Made by a program: the position numbers and the translations under genes. A DNA stretch of 64,000 nucleotides from Hypoxylon rubiginosum (Eukaryota; Ascomycota; Sordariomycetes; Xylariales; Hypoxylaceae), in NCBI GenBank assembly GCA_902806565.1, contig CADCXA010000018.1:124001-188000 (forward strand). Direction: 5' to 3'. The notes beneath the pieces were generated by a model that worked only from the letters and a program-made list of their open reading frames with translations, had not been told where the DNA came from and made no database searches. Shown in pieces: positions 31,007-41,859 of the stretch. Positions within the stretch are counted from its first letter, which is position 1; every line of letters starts with the position of its first letter.

Positions 31007-31356
31007 GATTTCGAAGTGTACGAGGTGTAGTTATTGGATTCAAGAGAACGCGACGGAAACGTAATCAATCAATATTTCTTAATTGATTAGTAATCGGTTT
31101 TTTATGCTCGGGCCATGTGCTTTTTAAACATCGAATTTGCCAAGCAATACCCTGGAGATTCCATCTATAAATCCAATAACGTGAAAAGCAGAATTACATT
31201 TTGAACAAAGACTGGAGTTAAGTGACCAAGTACATATTCTACTTTGTTTTATTTTAATTTATATCATCATTGGCTATGTCTATAGTACCACTCGGTATGA
31301 ATATGCTCTTATTTCGCAAGATATGTCAGGGTGACATGACTCGGTTTCTCAGCATT
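31007..31356. other. Short intergenic region
   Basis: About 350 bp, AT-rich, upstream of SWC5 and downstream of the MAPEG gene, both on the minus strand. Nothing is recognised. Confidence 0.5.
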
Positions 31357-31879
31357 TCACAAACCCCAGTAGCCTTTCACAAGGTACGCAGCATACCCGG
31401 CCAGACCTCCAATCGTCGCCAGAGTGCCCCAGTAGCCAACCGGTCTGCCGATCCCTATCCCGTTAATGAGGCCCGCGTCCGCATGCAGGATTCGAAAAAC
31501 CAACAGCGCGCTTAGGGCAGTAGTGATGGTTTTCCGGTCCCCACCATTCAGCTCTGCTAGTGCCGCGAGGATGAGGCCCAGCGGCACGTTCTCGACGAAG
31601 TTCTGGTGGCAGCGGGTGGCCAGGTACAATTTGTTATTCAGATCGCCCGTCTTGGACGAGTTATCGCCGAGATAACACTCGTCCTGGAGACGGTAGTGTA
31701 CGACGCGGTAGCTTAGAAGAGTGAAGTACGCAGAGAATGGCAGAGCGAAGGTGCCAGTGACGGCTGTAGCAGATCAACGCGTGTTAGCTTTCCCAGGCGT
31801 CTAATTCGGTTGTAATTTGTCAAGACCTACGCAGGAGAGGTGCCAGCACCGGGGTTGAAAGTCCGATTGCAGTCGACAT
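31357..31879 (-). CDS. MAPEG-family membrane protein
   Basis: Exons 31879-31831 and 31763-31357, giving 151 residues. The C-terminal exon reads RCHQNFVENVPLGLILAALAELNGG, then LLVFRILHADAGL, with GRPVGYWGTLATIGGLAGYAAYLV. These are the transmembrane helices and the RxHxNFxEN-type active-site motif of MAPEG proteins (membrane-associated proteins in eicosanoid and glutathione metabolism). Four hydrophobic segments are visible. In fungi these are annotated as microsomal glutathione S-transferase-like or MAPEG proteins; the substrate is unknown. The 67-nt intron begins GTAGGT and ends CTACAG. Confidence 0.87.
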
Positions 31880-32320
31880 GTTGACTTGATCTAGGTATAT
31901 ATCCACAGACAAAGAGGTAGAGTAGAGAGATAGGCGTATGTCGCGAAGGTAGATGTTGAAGAAAGCTGGAGCAACTGTTCAAGTAGGCGATGAAGCTCCA
32001 AAATGCGCCGGTTCTCTCGCTTCATGATGTTGCATCATTACTATGACAGCGAGTAAGGTAGTAGTCTCGGTAGTTACTTATTAGCTCCAGCTAAAACGAC
32101 CCTACCTTCCCATCCTTGAGCGCATGCATAGCTCATATTTACATGTATTTCGGATGAGGAGAATCTCGAGAGCTGCTTGGCTGTTTGCTGAACGTCTCGA
32201 GACTCGACTCGCCAGCTTATTCGCATTCGTTTCTAGTATACCATAGGTAGGTGAATTCGGAGAAAGAGATGGAGAGCTCGCTAGCAAGTAAAATAGCTTA
32301 CTACTAGCTATCATTTTATA
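31880..32320. other. Promoter region of the MAPEG gene
   Basis: About 440 bp between the MAPEG start and a divergent orphan exon at 32321. No motif beyond scattered CTACC/GGTAG sequence is seen. Confidence 0.4.
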
Positions 32321-32458
32321 ATGCCTTCCGTATTCGAACATTTGCAGAGGATCGATTGGCTGCATGGGATCTTCGATGCCAAGACAATTCCCGGCATCAA
32401 CGAACTTCTTCCCCAGCTTACCGTACGTAGCCTCTGGTCACCCACAGGGCTCTAATGG
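32321..32458 (+). pseudogene. Orphan exon-like ORF cut by an inverted-repeat element
   Basis: ATG at 32321 follows TATCATTTTATA. The 45-codon frame begins MPSVFEHLQRIDWLHGIFDA and continues KTIPGINELLPQLT, which looks like protein-coding sequence of ordinary composition. It then meets GTACGTAGCC, a usable splice donor at 32423, and about 20 bp later the terminal repeat of the 32441-33259 element, where the frame stops. The family is not recognised. It may be the first exon of a gene broken by the insertion, or a chance ORF. Confidence 0.35.
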
Positions 32459-33259
32459 AAATAACTCGAATTTTAATACGTAAACCCCGGGGTGGGTATT
32501 AAGGTGCGTAAAACTACGCTAGGCTTAAGCTTATTCAATTATTAGATATCTAGTTATTATCATTATATTAAACCTAATCCTTATTTAAATCAATTAATAT
32601 TTATATTTCTAGATAGCCCTTTGAAATGCGAAAACAATAATACAGGTTGCACTTTATATAGCCTTTGCTTTGTTGAGTTATTTGTAGATGTAATAAGAGG
32701 TATTCGCTGAGGCTATCACGTGACCCCCTTCAGTTAATATCGGGGCTCCTTTGCCAAAAGAGGTGGGGTCCCGTGACCCCCCTTTTGTCCACCTACCAGC
32801 CTGCCAGCTATCTATCAATTCAAATAACATTACAACCAGGTTATATACCAGTTTGAAAATTATATCATTAGAAAGCCCTCAATTAAGCGAAACTTTATAT
32901 CCAAGTTGCATTTATGAGACTGCTGGCAGTGTTGGGATTTGTGGAATAATACCTTAGAAAAGAAGCGGGCCTTGAATTTTGGTGGTGAAAAGCAAATAAA
33001 AATAAAAGATTCGCTACGTTAACAAACTTGTATGGCAATTTGTATACGGACTTGTTAGTGAGGTGAACAAGCTTATGCCCACGTGACACCGAATAATGGA
33101 TTCCATAAGCCTTACTATATAAATATAACTCGTATATATAAAAATATATTGTGCATAATATGTAGCTATCCAGTATATAAACCTATCAGATACTGATTTA
33201 TGCACATGGGCGTGGGTGTATTACCAAAATTCGAGTTATTTCCGTTTAACCCCTGTGGG
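32441..33259. mobile_element. AT-rich 0.8-kb element with terminal inverted repeats
   Basis: Left end CCCACAGGGCTCTAATGGAA continues with ATAACTCGAATTTT. Its inverse, AAAATTCGAGTTATTTCC followed by GTTTAACCCCTGTGGG, ends at 33259. The two ends match over about 35 bp with few differences. The interior is very AT-rich and has no coding frame, so it would be a non-autonomous (MITE-like) DNA element or a decayed transposon. Two similar CGTGACCCCC stretches occur inside at 32718 and 32772. Near-matching direct repeats, ACCGTACGTAGCC (about 32420) and ACCGTAGTAGCC (about 33262), flank it; a target duplication is possible but not clean. Confidence 0.7.
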
Positions 33260-33489
33260 ACACCGTAGTAGCCCCCACTGTTTAAGGTAAGATATTCCCG
33301 TGTGTAACTTGATGGTGTCATGAATCCACTGACGTCAGAGACTTTAGAAAGGAAGTCGAATAGGCATTTATAAAGGGAGGTTCTTTAATGTGCTAACTGT
33401 TAATTTTACTTCTATTTCTCGGTAATTTTCAGAGTTCATCCCCCCACGATAACAGGAAGAAACACCATAAACTCGCAAATTAGAACATC

Positions 33490-33851
33490 ATGTCTTCAGG
33501 AAACAACAGCCAACAACCCTCTCTCGTCGGTGGCCACGCCGAATGGATCAAGGGAGCCACAGAGGTTCGTTTAATCTGAAAACCTTTCGTTCTTTGATGG
33601 ATCCTATCGTATTGGTCATTACATGCTAACTCCTTGTGTTATAGTCCACTATTGGCAGCGTGACAGGCTCACAAGCCTGGACCGCCTCCGGAGAACAAGC
33701 TAAGGCCCATGCGGTGGATGCTATGAAGGCTGCCGGCGAGAAGCGCGACCCATCAACTCAAGGATACGGCAAGGTCGAACAGAAACTTGGTCAGGTTGCG
33801 GGATGCGAGGGTATGGTCAACGAAGGGGCTGCTAGCAAAAAGTCCGAATAG
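33490..33851 (+). CDS. CsbD-like stress-response protein
   Basis: Exons 33490-33564 and 33645-33851, giving 93 residues. The sequence reads SLVGGHAEWIKGATE | STIGSVTGSQAW, then ASGEQAKAHAVDAMKAAGEK, then GKVEQKLGQVAGCEGM. This is the fungal branch of the CsbD family, small hydrophilic proteins with repeated GxxE/KxxGxxTG-type segments that rise under stress. Their molecular role is not settled. A TATA-like CATTTATAAAGG lies at about 33364-33375, 115-125 bp upstream of the ATG. The intron donor is GTTCGT, unusual but with a good TGCTAAC branch site. The AT-rich inverted-repeat element ends 230 bp upstream. Confidence 0.85.
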
Positions 33852-35941
33852 ATGTATCAAAATCATGTAACAACAAACAGAGAATGGCGTCAAGGGGCAC
33901 GGACAGCGGGAAATATCTATTCAGTCCTTTACAGGTGCTTAGAAGCTCGATGAATATGTGGGCTATATAGCTTCAAAACTCATTATGAAGCGTTCGAACG
34001 ATTCGCTTTCCTTGGCACTGTACATTTCCACGTGGGGCACCATTGACTATTGACTAGAAATTTTTATAGTGCCGTATCTTGAAATCATCAATGTATGGAT
34101 AGCACTATAGGGTAACTAATACTAGCAGTATCGCGTGATTTTGACATTGTATCTGGCTTGGTAGCGGTTTGAATTGAAGTCGTCTTATTCTCTCTGCGAC
34201 TTTCTCGAGGGATGGATGAACATTTAGTCTCAAGAGTTGAGAGTTGTCGATTCAGATTGTGTCCAATGGTTTCTAAGATCGGACCTAACTTTACCAAGGT
34301 AGTTTGTTTCGGTAGCTACATAGTAGGTAGCCAAGGCTAACCAAGTCTAACTGGTTATAGTCGTAGGTATCCGACTGTCTGTTCAGCGCACTCCACTCAG
34401 TACCAATCAAGCTGCCATCTCTGCCGTCAGTTGGACGAAGCAGCAAACTGACTTGTCACAATGGTTACCTAATAAATAATGTGCTGGATTGCTGGATTAT
34501 CTGTTGAGACCATCACCGTTGCTTACATATCTTCCAACCATTTAGGCATTTTATAGTCTCACGCGATAAGAGGACTGGTTGTGGAGCCGACTGGTCGCAT
34601 AATGAGCGTACGAGTTACATTGCAGGGAGCCTCTGCAGAATCCACCCAACGGAAATCACACCATTCGCTATCGACTTTTGATAAGCGGAAACTTCGGAAT
34701 GCGATGCTGATTTTGGTGTTTTGTCGACGCGGTTTCTTTAGCTGCTGATAATAGTCTATTGGACGAGCCGTAGCATAGGGGTCTACGGGAGATATTATGC
34801 AGATACCTATTACCAATGTAGAATGATGAACATATCGGTCAAGATTTATCAACATCTAAAGGGAATTCCTTTTTAACACAAGACCAACTGTTGACAAGAC
34901 CACTACAAGATCCTTCTACTACATGTTTATATATAGGTCTATAAGGATTCAAGGATGGCAATGAGTTTGGTTAGCCACAAATATGAATGAAAGAAAGGAA
35001 ATACTCGGTGCTTAAAGCCACAAGTTATTTAAATATCGCGGTAGCCCCCAGAGCGGGGTCGGGTGGGTATTTTCAGGTACCTTACCTGCTTACCTCGTAG
35101 CAAATTAACGACATGTGGTGGTAGTCTGGTGGTAGTCTGGAACTAGGCAAGTGCCCGGGGGGTAGGCACCAGTGGACCCTGAAATTTTTAGAAGCACCAA
35201 GGGTCCATGGGTCCATGGGTCCTGGCTGCCTGGGTCCCTCGGTGATCGTTCCATTCAGATTTTCCTAAAGCTCCACAAGGGTCTTAAGGGTCGTACCACA
35301 ATTTCTAGCTTGGCTGTCTTTGGGCACACACTTTCCATCCTGGAGGGGTCTCGTCGGACTTGTGCAACAATTTTTCGTTGGTTGTTGTGGTTGTGTGGTT
35401 GCGAGAACCCTCAGAGGAAAAAAGCACAGTCTCTCACGTACTGTCTCTAGACCCCTCAGACCGATTGCCCCCTGCTATATCCCTTATATTCCCTATATCC
35501 CACTTGTTATCCCCCCTCTGAGCCTCTGAGGAGTTCTCCATCTGCCAAAGCCAAACCGCCAAACCGCCCGAACCGAAGAATCGAGAATCGAGAAAAAACG
35601 GAAGACGGATTACCGGAAAACGGGGACGGGAACTAAACCGAGAACGAAACGCGCCGCGACGATCACCGATATCTTGCAGACCACAGTCGTTCAAAAATCA
35701 AGATTCACCGTGTAATCCAACCCACCGCGCCACTCGGCATCTTGATCCTGAGCTCGCCGCGCTGATCCCGTGGGCCAGCTCCCTCTCCTCCGGAGTAACG
35801 AAAGGAATTCACGGACAACTACGCGATGACGTGCCCCTGATCAGAAGTGCGGATTAGTCTACCCCCACATCTATTGTTCAGATCCCCTACCGTATTCATC
35901 TCGATCTCCTACGTATAAAGAGCACTAGCGGTGCCCGAGTG
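33852..35941. other. Intergenic; low-complexity stretches, no gene
   Basis: About 2.1 kb. It holds repeated GGTGGTAGTCTG (about 35114-35140), repeated GGGTCCAT (about 35200-35222), and a run of AATCGAGAATCGAG near 35578. The last 200 bp are the promoter of the SET gene. Open frames at 34088-34855 and 35172-35694 lack motifs. Confidence 0.45.
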
Positions 35942-37612
35942 ATGGACGAGTCCGAAGAAGAGGTCGATACTCGGATCGAGTCGCTTCTCCGCCAGCGCCA
36001 ATCATTAACGGATGACCTGCTAGCTCGTCCCTACGACCTAGTCCTTTATATACAGCGCGCATTGACACATGCCGACCTAGCTTATCCCGACTTAGCAGCT
36101 GGCGACGCTTACCGCGCGTTACTGTTGACCGACGAGGTCCGCGATGAGAGCTTCGAATACCACCAGCAAGCGCTCGAAGCCCTAACAGCCTACGTAGACG
36201 ACTCGCTTTTCGATGTCCTCAACTATGGGGCTCTATTAGGGGACGACTCCCGTTTGCCCGAATTAGACGGCGGTGCGAAGGATATTCCCACCCTTGCTTC
36301 CCTTGCGTCGATTCGATGCTACCAAATCTTGTCTCTCAGTCTCCTATTATGCGGCTGTCTGAAGAGTGCTTCCAAATTCTGCGAACGTGGACTCGCTCTT
36401 TCGCCACATAACCAGGAGCTTCTAAATACGCGGGGCTACATTCGGACTGTCGCCGAGCGCAGAACACGCAAGCCATTTTCCGGCGTGAACGATCTCCCGG
36501 ATTGGGGCATGGTACGCAGGGAAATCTATCCTTGGAACAGTTACGAACCCAATCGATTCTCGGAGGATTCGTTGGATTTTCTCAATGCCGAATTGGCCAA
36601 CATAGCACCCAAATGTACCGTCCAAGTCGCAGAGTTGCCTGTGTTGCTCGGGTGCCCTAGCCGCACAGATGGGTACGACATAATCCCTACGTGTAGCCAA
36701 CTCGGTTTATTTGCCAAGGAAGATATCGCACCGGGAGAAGACGTCCTTGTAGAGTATTCGCTGGTTACAGCCAACAATCGCTTAAAGGAGTCGGTCTGCG
36801 ATGCTTGCAGTAACGACCTCCCGCCATTAGGAAGCGAGTCGACTGCGGTCAATTGTCCGGAATGTTATGATACCGTGTTTTGCGACCAGCACTGCTTCGA
36901 GCAAGCCCAGAACCTCTACCATCCGGCTGTCTGCGACAAGGATGTCGATTCAATCGCTAAAGACCCCGATGCGAGAGAAGCTGACGAAAGCCTTCACCTC
37001 TTGCTACTCGCGCGTGTTCTTGCTATGGCGGCCCATCAAGAGATACACCCACTTGATGTTAACCAAATTAAGTATATCTGGGGAGATTTCGTTTCATCCC
37101 AAACCAACGAGATCGATTTATCACCCAATGCTGGCCCACCGCCCGATTGGACCCTTCCGTTTTCCTTTACATACAATATCGAGACGCCTCTCCACATTCT
37201 CGAGAAGATGGATATTGATATCTACGCCACCCTCGCTGAATACGACGTGTGGGTGCTTAATACACTCTACGGCAAATTCCGTGGCACCGCATCGGCGCGT
37301 AAGAATCCGAGAGATGGGCGGCCTGACGTTGCAGCCGTTCATCCTTTCTGGTGCCTTGCCAACCATGACTGCGATCCAAACGTCGGCTGGGACTGGGGCG
37401 GCCGAATGGTGCTGAAAGCGCGCGAGAAGAGGATCTTAAACGATGCGCCAGGCGGCATCAAGGCCGGAGAGGAGATTCTTAGCCACTATTGCGACGTGAC
37501 TCTACCTGTGCAACAGCGTAGGGAGTGGGCGCGCGGTAGCCTTGGTGGCTGGTGCATGTGCCGCAGATGCCGCGAGGAAGCCTCCGACTCGGAGAATGCC
37601 TCCCCTGGATGA
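35942..37612 (+). CDS. SET-domain protein with TPR-like N-terminus and MYND-like zinc site
   Basis: Single exon, 556 residues; the ATG at 35942 is preceded by an in-frame GTG that is not used. Residues 1-170 are helical and TPR-like (ALTHADLAYPDLAAGDAYRA; FCERGLALSPHNQELLNTRG). SET-N follows as QLGLFAKEDIAPGEDVLVEY. A MYND-type zinc cluster interrupts the SET domain (CDACSNDLPP ... NCPECYDTVFCDQHC ... YHPAVC). SET-C has WCLANHDCDPNVGWDWGG, the variant of NHSCxPN that binds the methyl donor, and GEEILSHYCD with the catalytic-type Tyr. The post-SET is CMCRRCREE. This is the SMYD/SET5-like layout, so a protein-lysine methyltransferase is inferred; the substrate is unknown. The DPN core and Tyr are intact. 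Confidence 0.85.
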   Translation: MDESEEEVDTRIESLLRQRQSLTDDLLARPYDLVLYIQRALTHADLAYPDLAAGDAYRALLLTDEVRDESFEYHQQALEALTAYVDDSLFDVLNYGALLGDDSRLPELDGGAKDIPTLASLASIRCYQILSLSLLLCGCLKSASKFCERGLALSPHNQELLNTRGYIRTVAERRTRKPFSGVNDLPDWGMVRREIYPWNSYEPNRFSEDSLDFLNAELANIAPKCTVQVAELPVLLGCPSRTDGYDIIPTCSQLGLFAKEDIAPGEDVLVEYSLVTANNRLKESVCDACSNDLPPLGSESTAVNCPECYDTVFCDQHCFEQAQNLYHPAVCDKDVDSIAKDPDAREADESLHLLLLARVLAMAAHQEIHPLDVNQIKYIWGDFVSSQTNEIDLSPNAGPPPDWTLPFSFTYNIETPLHILEKMDIDIYATLAEYDVWVLNTLYGKFRGTASARKNPRDGRPDVAAVHPFWCLANHDCDPNVGWDWGGRMVLKAREKRILNDAPGGIKAGEEILSHYCDVTLPVQQRREWARGSLGGWCMCRRCREEASDSENASPG

Positions 37613-38629
37613 TTGTTTTCTTAAAGGATACCCCTTGGACCAGCCTTTGGCCAAGTTTCAAGCAACACATATACCGCGGCGACGGGTCTGGTTCTTTCAT
37701 GATTATACACGTGTCATGACTGCCGGCTCGATAGTCCCTCGCCACTCCGCTCCGAAGTACCTTGCGGCGCAGAACAAATACTTCTCATACCCCCGGCGCA
37801 AGGAGGCATGGCATTCAACATCTAGGAAGATACGAGTGGCAAAAATATTGTTTTCAGGTTATTCCAACTAGCCTGTAACCGTGCTCTGAATTTGTTGACA
37901 ATATTGAAAAGATCTAAATAGGCGCTCGACTCGACCGACGCCCATCCGGATCTCGCAGCACGGACTTCGAAGCCGGACGTGAAGCTAGGACTATCATACA
38001 CGCCATCTATTTCGAAACTCTTGCTCTTCTTTCAGATTCTATTGACTCCTTTTCCTTCCGTACACGAGTTGTATCTTGAGTATCTGAACCCAGCCCAACC
38101 CAACCCCTACCCGTCCACAGCGCACGAGAATATTCATAGAGAAGGACATCGAGCTTGGTAAACGAAAGGGAGGCACGGAACTTTTCTGCAGAGACGTATA
38201 ACGCAATATGGTCACCAAATTAAAGCTTCTTCTATTTTTTTTTATATATTAAATCAGTAAACGAATGATACCAAGAATAAAAATTAGAAATTATGGATAT
38301 ATCATGGGATATACGAGCACTTGAATACCTGGCATCTGTTGACCTTGTGGAATGTTCGTTCTGTCTTTGAAATCCGCCTACTCTGAGCACGTATAACTAA
38401 GCCATTATCTCGTCAGCGGTAGCTGAACTCGAAATACACATCCGCAATGCCACAATGCTACCAATACAATACCATCCAACTCTTGTTTGAAACGGCTCCT
38501 CGTTAGCAGTGGACGACTCAGCCTATATTGTGCGTCGCCCTCAACGAGGTAAAATAAGGAAACTAAAAAAGAAAAATCACCGTCAGCTTGACGTGAACCC
38601 CTTAGCTTCCGTACAAGAAAAATATGATA

Positions 38630-38686
38630 TGCACCCACCGGGATTTGCACCCGGGTCTTTCCCGTTTACCACTCGGCCACGCCAGT
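38630..38686 (-). ncRNA. tRNA-like sequence lacking an anticodon arm
   Basis: On the minus strand TGGCCGAGTGG fits the RNA polymerase III A box (D-arm of a Ser/Leu-type tRNA). It is followed about 25 nt later by CCGGGTGCAAATCCCGG, a perfect 5-bp T-arm with a B-box-like loop. A T5 run (38618-38622), a Pol III stop signal, follows within 20 nt. The anticodon arm is missing between them. The seven bases after the T-arm (TGGGTGC) are complemented by GCACCCA at 38724-38718, upstream and about 30 nt before the A box. It may be a tRNA pseudogene, a SINE fragment or a Pol III transcript; a functional tRNA is unlikely. Confidence 0.5.
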
Positions 38687-39576
38687 TGTGAGAGGAATGA
38701 GCTCGACTTCTGCTCCATGGGTGCCTTCCAGCTTCTTGGTCAGTTTGTCTTGTAATGTACGCCGTCTATTACGTCTTATAAGGGGAGAGATGCGTACTAT
38801 TGCTACAAGGAAGCAGCGGGCTGATAAGGCTGATATGGAGCAAGGGGGGGGGGGAGGTTGCGGCTTTGTATGGATATCCATGTGCGTACTTTATAGAATA
38901 ACAAGCCCTCCCTCTATGCTGGCGGTAAGGCTCCGGATTCCTGCTCGACAACCGCGTGGAGGTTTAATATGGAAGTCTTGATCTGTGCTCTTCACGGCAG
39001 GGAATCTAGATAGGTATGATATTCGCTCTCTCAGGGGTATGGAAGTGAAGTCTACAGGTTCGCTTGTGGCGCTCGCGTGGCCTAGAGATCTCTGCTCCAT
39101 GATTATGTGTGCCTTGGCTGCTTACCTACCTGTGTATTGTAAGAAATCACACGCGTCGGACTTGTCTTGGTACGCTGCCCAAGATAAAACTACGTGAAAC
39201 CAGGTTGGACCACTCCTGGCGAAGCCTGGACATACATGTGTTCAAGGATCCTGAGCTGTGTGTACTATTTAAATACAATCAAGGAAGTGAGTGATGCTTA
39301 ACTGTGAGAGAAGTCGAACTCGGCGGAGTCGAGCAACGCTTACGTATGCTTCATTGACTAGCAAAGACTGGACGCAAACGAGAATATATGAAATACATCA
39401 CATCGAACACATAGTCATTGTTTATTACATTGCAATTGGTCAATTCTTTACTTTGAAAGACTAGCAATAGCAATAGCGTAATACCTATACACCTCCGGTG
39501 AGTGTGTTTCATAACTAAACCGACCAAAAACATTCGCATACTGTGTCATTGCCAAGTGCAATAACACTGACAATAC

Positions 39577-39736
39577 TGATCAGGCCTTCGGCAATAATAC
39601 TAACAACAACTGATCAGGCCTTCGGCAATAATACTGACAACAACTGGTCAGGCCTTCGGCAATAAAACACTGTCAACACTGACCAACACTTCGGCAACAA
39701 TACTGACACACTGGCCAGGCCTTCGGCAATAAGGTG
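39577..39736. repeat. 34-bp minisatellite downstream of pacC
   Basis: Units start at 39577, 39611, 39645, 39680 and 39712 (34, 34, 35, 32 and a partial 25 bp). Each contains CAGGCCTTCGGCAATAA or a close variant, then ACTGACAACAAC-like sequence. They lie 185-345 nt past the pacC stop, so they probably fall in its 3' UTR. In the pacC sense each unit carries GCCGAAGGC, a short hairpin. Confidence 0.8.
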
Positions 39737-39814
39737 TAAAAGAAGACAAAAGAAAAGACAAAAGAAATAAGAGAGTTTTTTCCATCCTTTCTGACAACCA
39801 CCTTCAACGCCATC

Positions 39815-39835
39815 CGTTCGTTCGTTCGTTCGTTC
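39815..39835. repeat. CGTT tetranucleotide microsatellite
   Basis: Five tandem CGTT units lie about 90 bp past the pacC stop codon. Confidence 0.85.
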
Positions 39836-39920
39836 TGTTTATGTACAGCTGTTCCTTCCCAGACATTCCCTCATCTCATTCGTTTCGCATCTCGCATCTC
39901 GCACTGCAGAGCTCCTTAAT

Positions 39921-41859
39921 TCACTGCTGCAGGGGGAGGACAGGATACGCCGGCTGAGAGGGCGGGCGAACTGGAGAATCGACTTCCATGTCGCTGGAAG
40001 TAGGACTATCAGGCTCATAGTCGTTGCGCTTGAGGCGGTCGATGATGTACTCTCGAAGAAATTCGATAGTACGAACGTTATCTAACCATGCCTCATACAT
40101 CTGGTCTTCGGCGCTTTCGGATTCCGGTGATGGGGAACTGACAGTAGAGATAGCCGATTCGGGCTTAGGAGTGCTAGACAGCTCATGGTCGATTTGGGGC
40201 CGGGTAGCGGGGTTGGCGCGTTGCAGCATGCCGCCCGAGTATCGACGACGAGGATCCGGATCGAAGCTGGGACCTAGAGTGGACGTCGCCGACTGTCCGG
40301 GGTAGCCGGATGTTACGGCGGGAAGGGTCGGGTATAGCGCCGTCGTCGAACTGTGTCGCGTAGACGGCGACAGACCAGTCGATGAAGCACTGGGCGAATG
40401 ACCGGAAGTGTATGACATAGTACTAGAGGGTGGGGTCACGGCCGGGGTGCCGTTTGAGTGTGTCGAAACTGCGGTCAGAGGCGAAGCCACATGCGCGGCC
40501 GAGTACGAACCATTATGCATAGAAGGTTGTGCCGGAGCTGCAGAGTGCGGGGGAGATTGGCTGTGACGGAAAGCCAACGGCATGTAGTGCGAGCCGGGTT
40601 GGTGGACTCCAGCGGCCGCGGCAGTATTCGAGTTCTCATAAACGGTGCTCTGCATCTGCTCCAGCAGCTGATCGATCTGAACCAGATCATTCTTCGTCCG
40701 AATGTTCGGCATCGGCGGCAGCGAGTAGTGCTGCTGATAAGGTCCGTGGCCGTTCGGGCCTTCGACGGGCATGACGGCGGGGACGGGGCTCGGCAGGTAG
40801 TCGCCGTTGATGGGTCCAGAATGCGTGGGGAGAACTCCATGAAGAGGCAGAAGCCTCTGTCCTACTTGGTTGTACGAGTTCGCGTCCAGCTGGCGACGTT
40901 TAGCCTCACCAAAGAACTCATTCAGCGCATCGTAAGTACGCTTGCGGTCATAATCAGCCGCCGAGGCCTGGTAGCCCATGTGATCACCTCGGCCACCCAT
41001 AGGCTGGTAGTACATAGGACCACCAAATTGAGTTTGGGGGTGGTGCTGATAGTAACTGCTAGGATGGCCCGCAGCGTGGGGGGGTTGGCCGAAGGCGGCC
41101 GAGTTAGTTCGCATCTGACCATTGTGATCATAATAGCTAGATGGGGCTGCGAGGCAAATTAGCCTCTGGATGAGAGTGTTCCGATTTAGATGGAAACATA
41201 CCTTTGCCTTGAGTTCGATACGCGCCATTCATGGGACCATGCTGGTCCTGACGGACGAGAACTGAATCATCGGCATGCGTCTGTGATTGGTGTTAGACGA
41301 GATATTCGGAAAACCCGACGGATATAACACCGTCCAAGCTAGGATACTACGTACCTTGACATGCTTCTTCAAGTCCTGAGGACGCTTGAAGGACTTGCCG
41401 CAGAAATCGCACTTGTGCGGCTTGAGAGGCACATGGACGCGGATATGCGAGGTAATATGATCACGCTTGACGGTGGTTGTCTTGCAATTATTCCATTGAC
41501 AAGTGAGATTCAAGTTGTTCGTGCTCTTGCGACCAACATGTTTCTCGCATATGTGCTCCTACAAAATATGTGTCAATTCCCGACCAACTCATACAGGAAA
41601 AAATCCATGTCGCATGAATGAATGCGAATAAATGCGAATGAATGCGAACAAATGGCAGTGCGATAAAACTTACGTAGAGAGTCTCGGCGGCGTTGAACTT
41701 CTCGCCGCAGTTGGACCAGCGGCAGGTTAACGAATCATCTTGAGCCGGCGCGCTAGACTGCGAGGTTGCAGTGGTCGCCGTCGAGGGCGCGGGCGTGGTA
41801 CCGTTGGACGCGGAGCTTTCACCCGACTGGATCGGATTGCCTTCGGGTGCTGCAGACAT
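39921..41859 (-). CDS. pacC: PacC/Rim101 pH-responsive zinc-finger transcription factor
   Basis: Exons 41859-41674, 41558-41355, 41280-41202 and 41146-39921, giving 564 residues. Three C2H2 fingers span exons 1-3: [17 protein letters not shown] | [53 protein letters not shown] | THADD. The signalling-protease box region follows as [16 protein letters not shown] with [12 protein letters not shown]. In Aspergillus, PacC is cleaved at alkaline pH by PalB and the proteasome and then activates alkaline and represses acid genes through GCCARG sites. The C-terminus has the [19 protein letters not shown] helix and a Pro-rich end. The ATG at 41859 is chosen because the upstream in-frame codon at 41904 is GTG only. 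Confidence 0.95.

Larger units (their letters stand above)
37613..39920. other. Intergenic with tRNA-like sequence and repeats
   Basis: About 2.3 kb between the convergent SET and pacC genes. It contains the tRNA-like element (38630-38686), a 34-bp minisatellite (39577-39736), a (CGTT)n run (39815-39835) and a G9 tract near 38844-38853. No protein-coding gene is recognised. Confidence 0.5.

Noticed and set aside
39577..39736. CRISPR-like array
   Set aside because: The units are contiguous minisatellite copies without distinct spacers, in a eukaryotic nuclear sequence.
40458..41162. Plus-strand frame of 234 codons opposite pacC
   Set aside because: Shadow of pacC exon 4; the pacC motifs are unambiguous.
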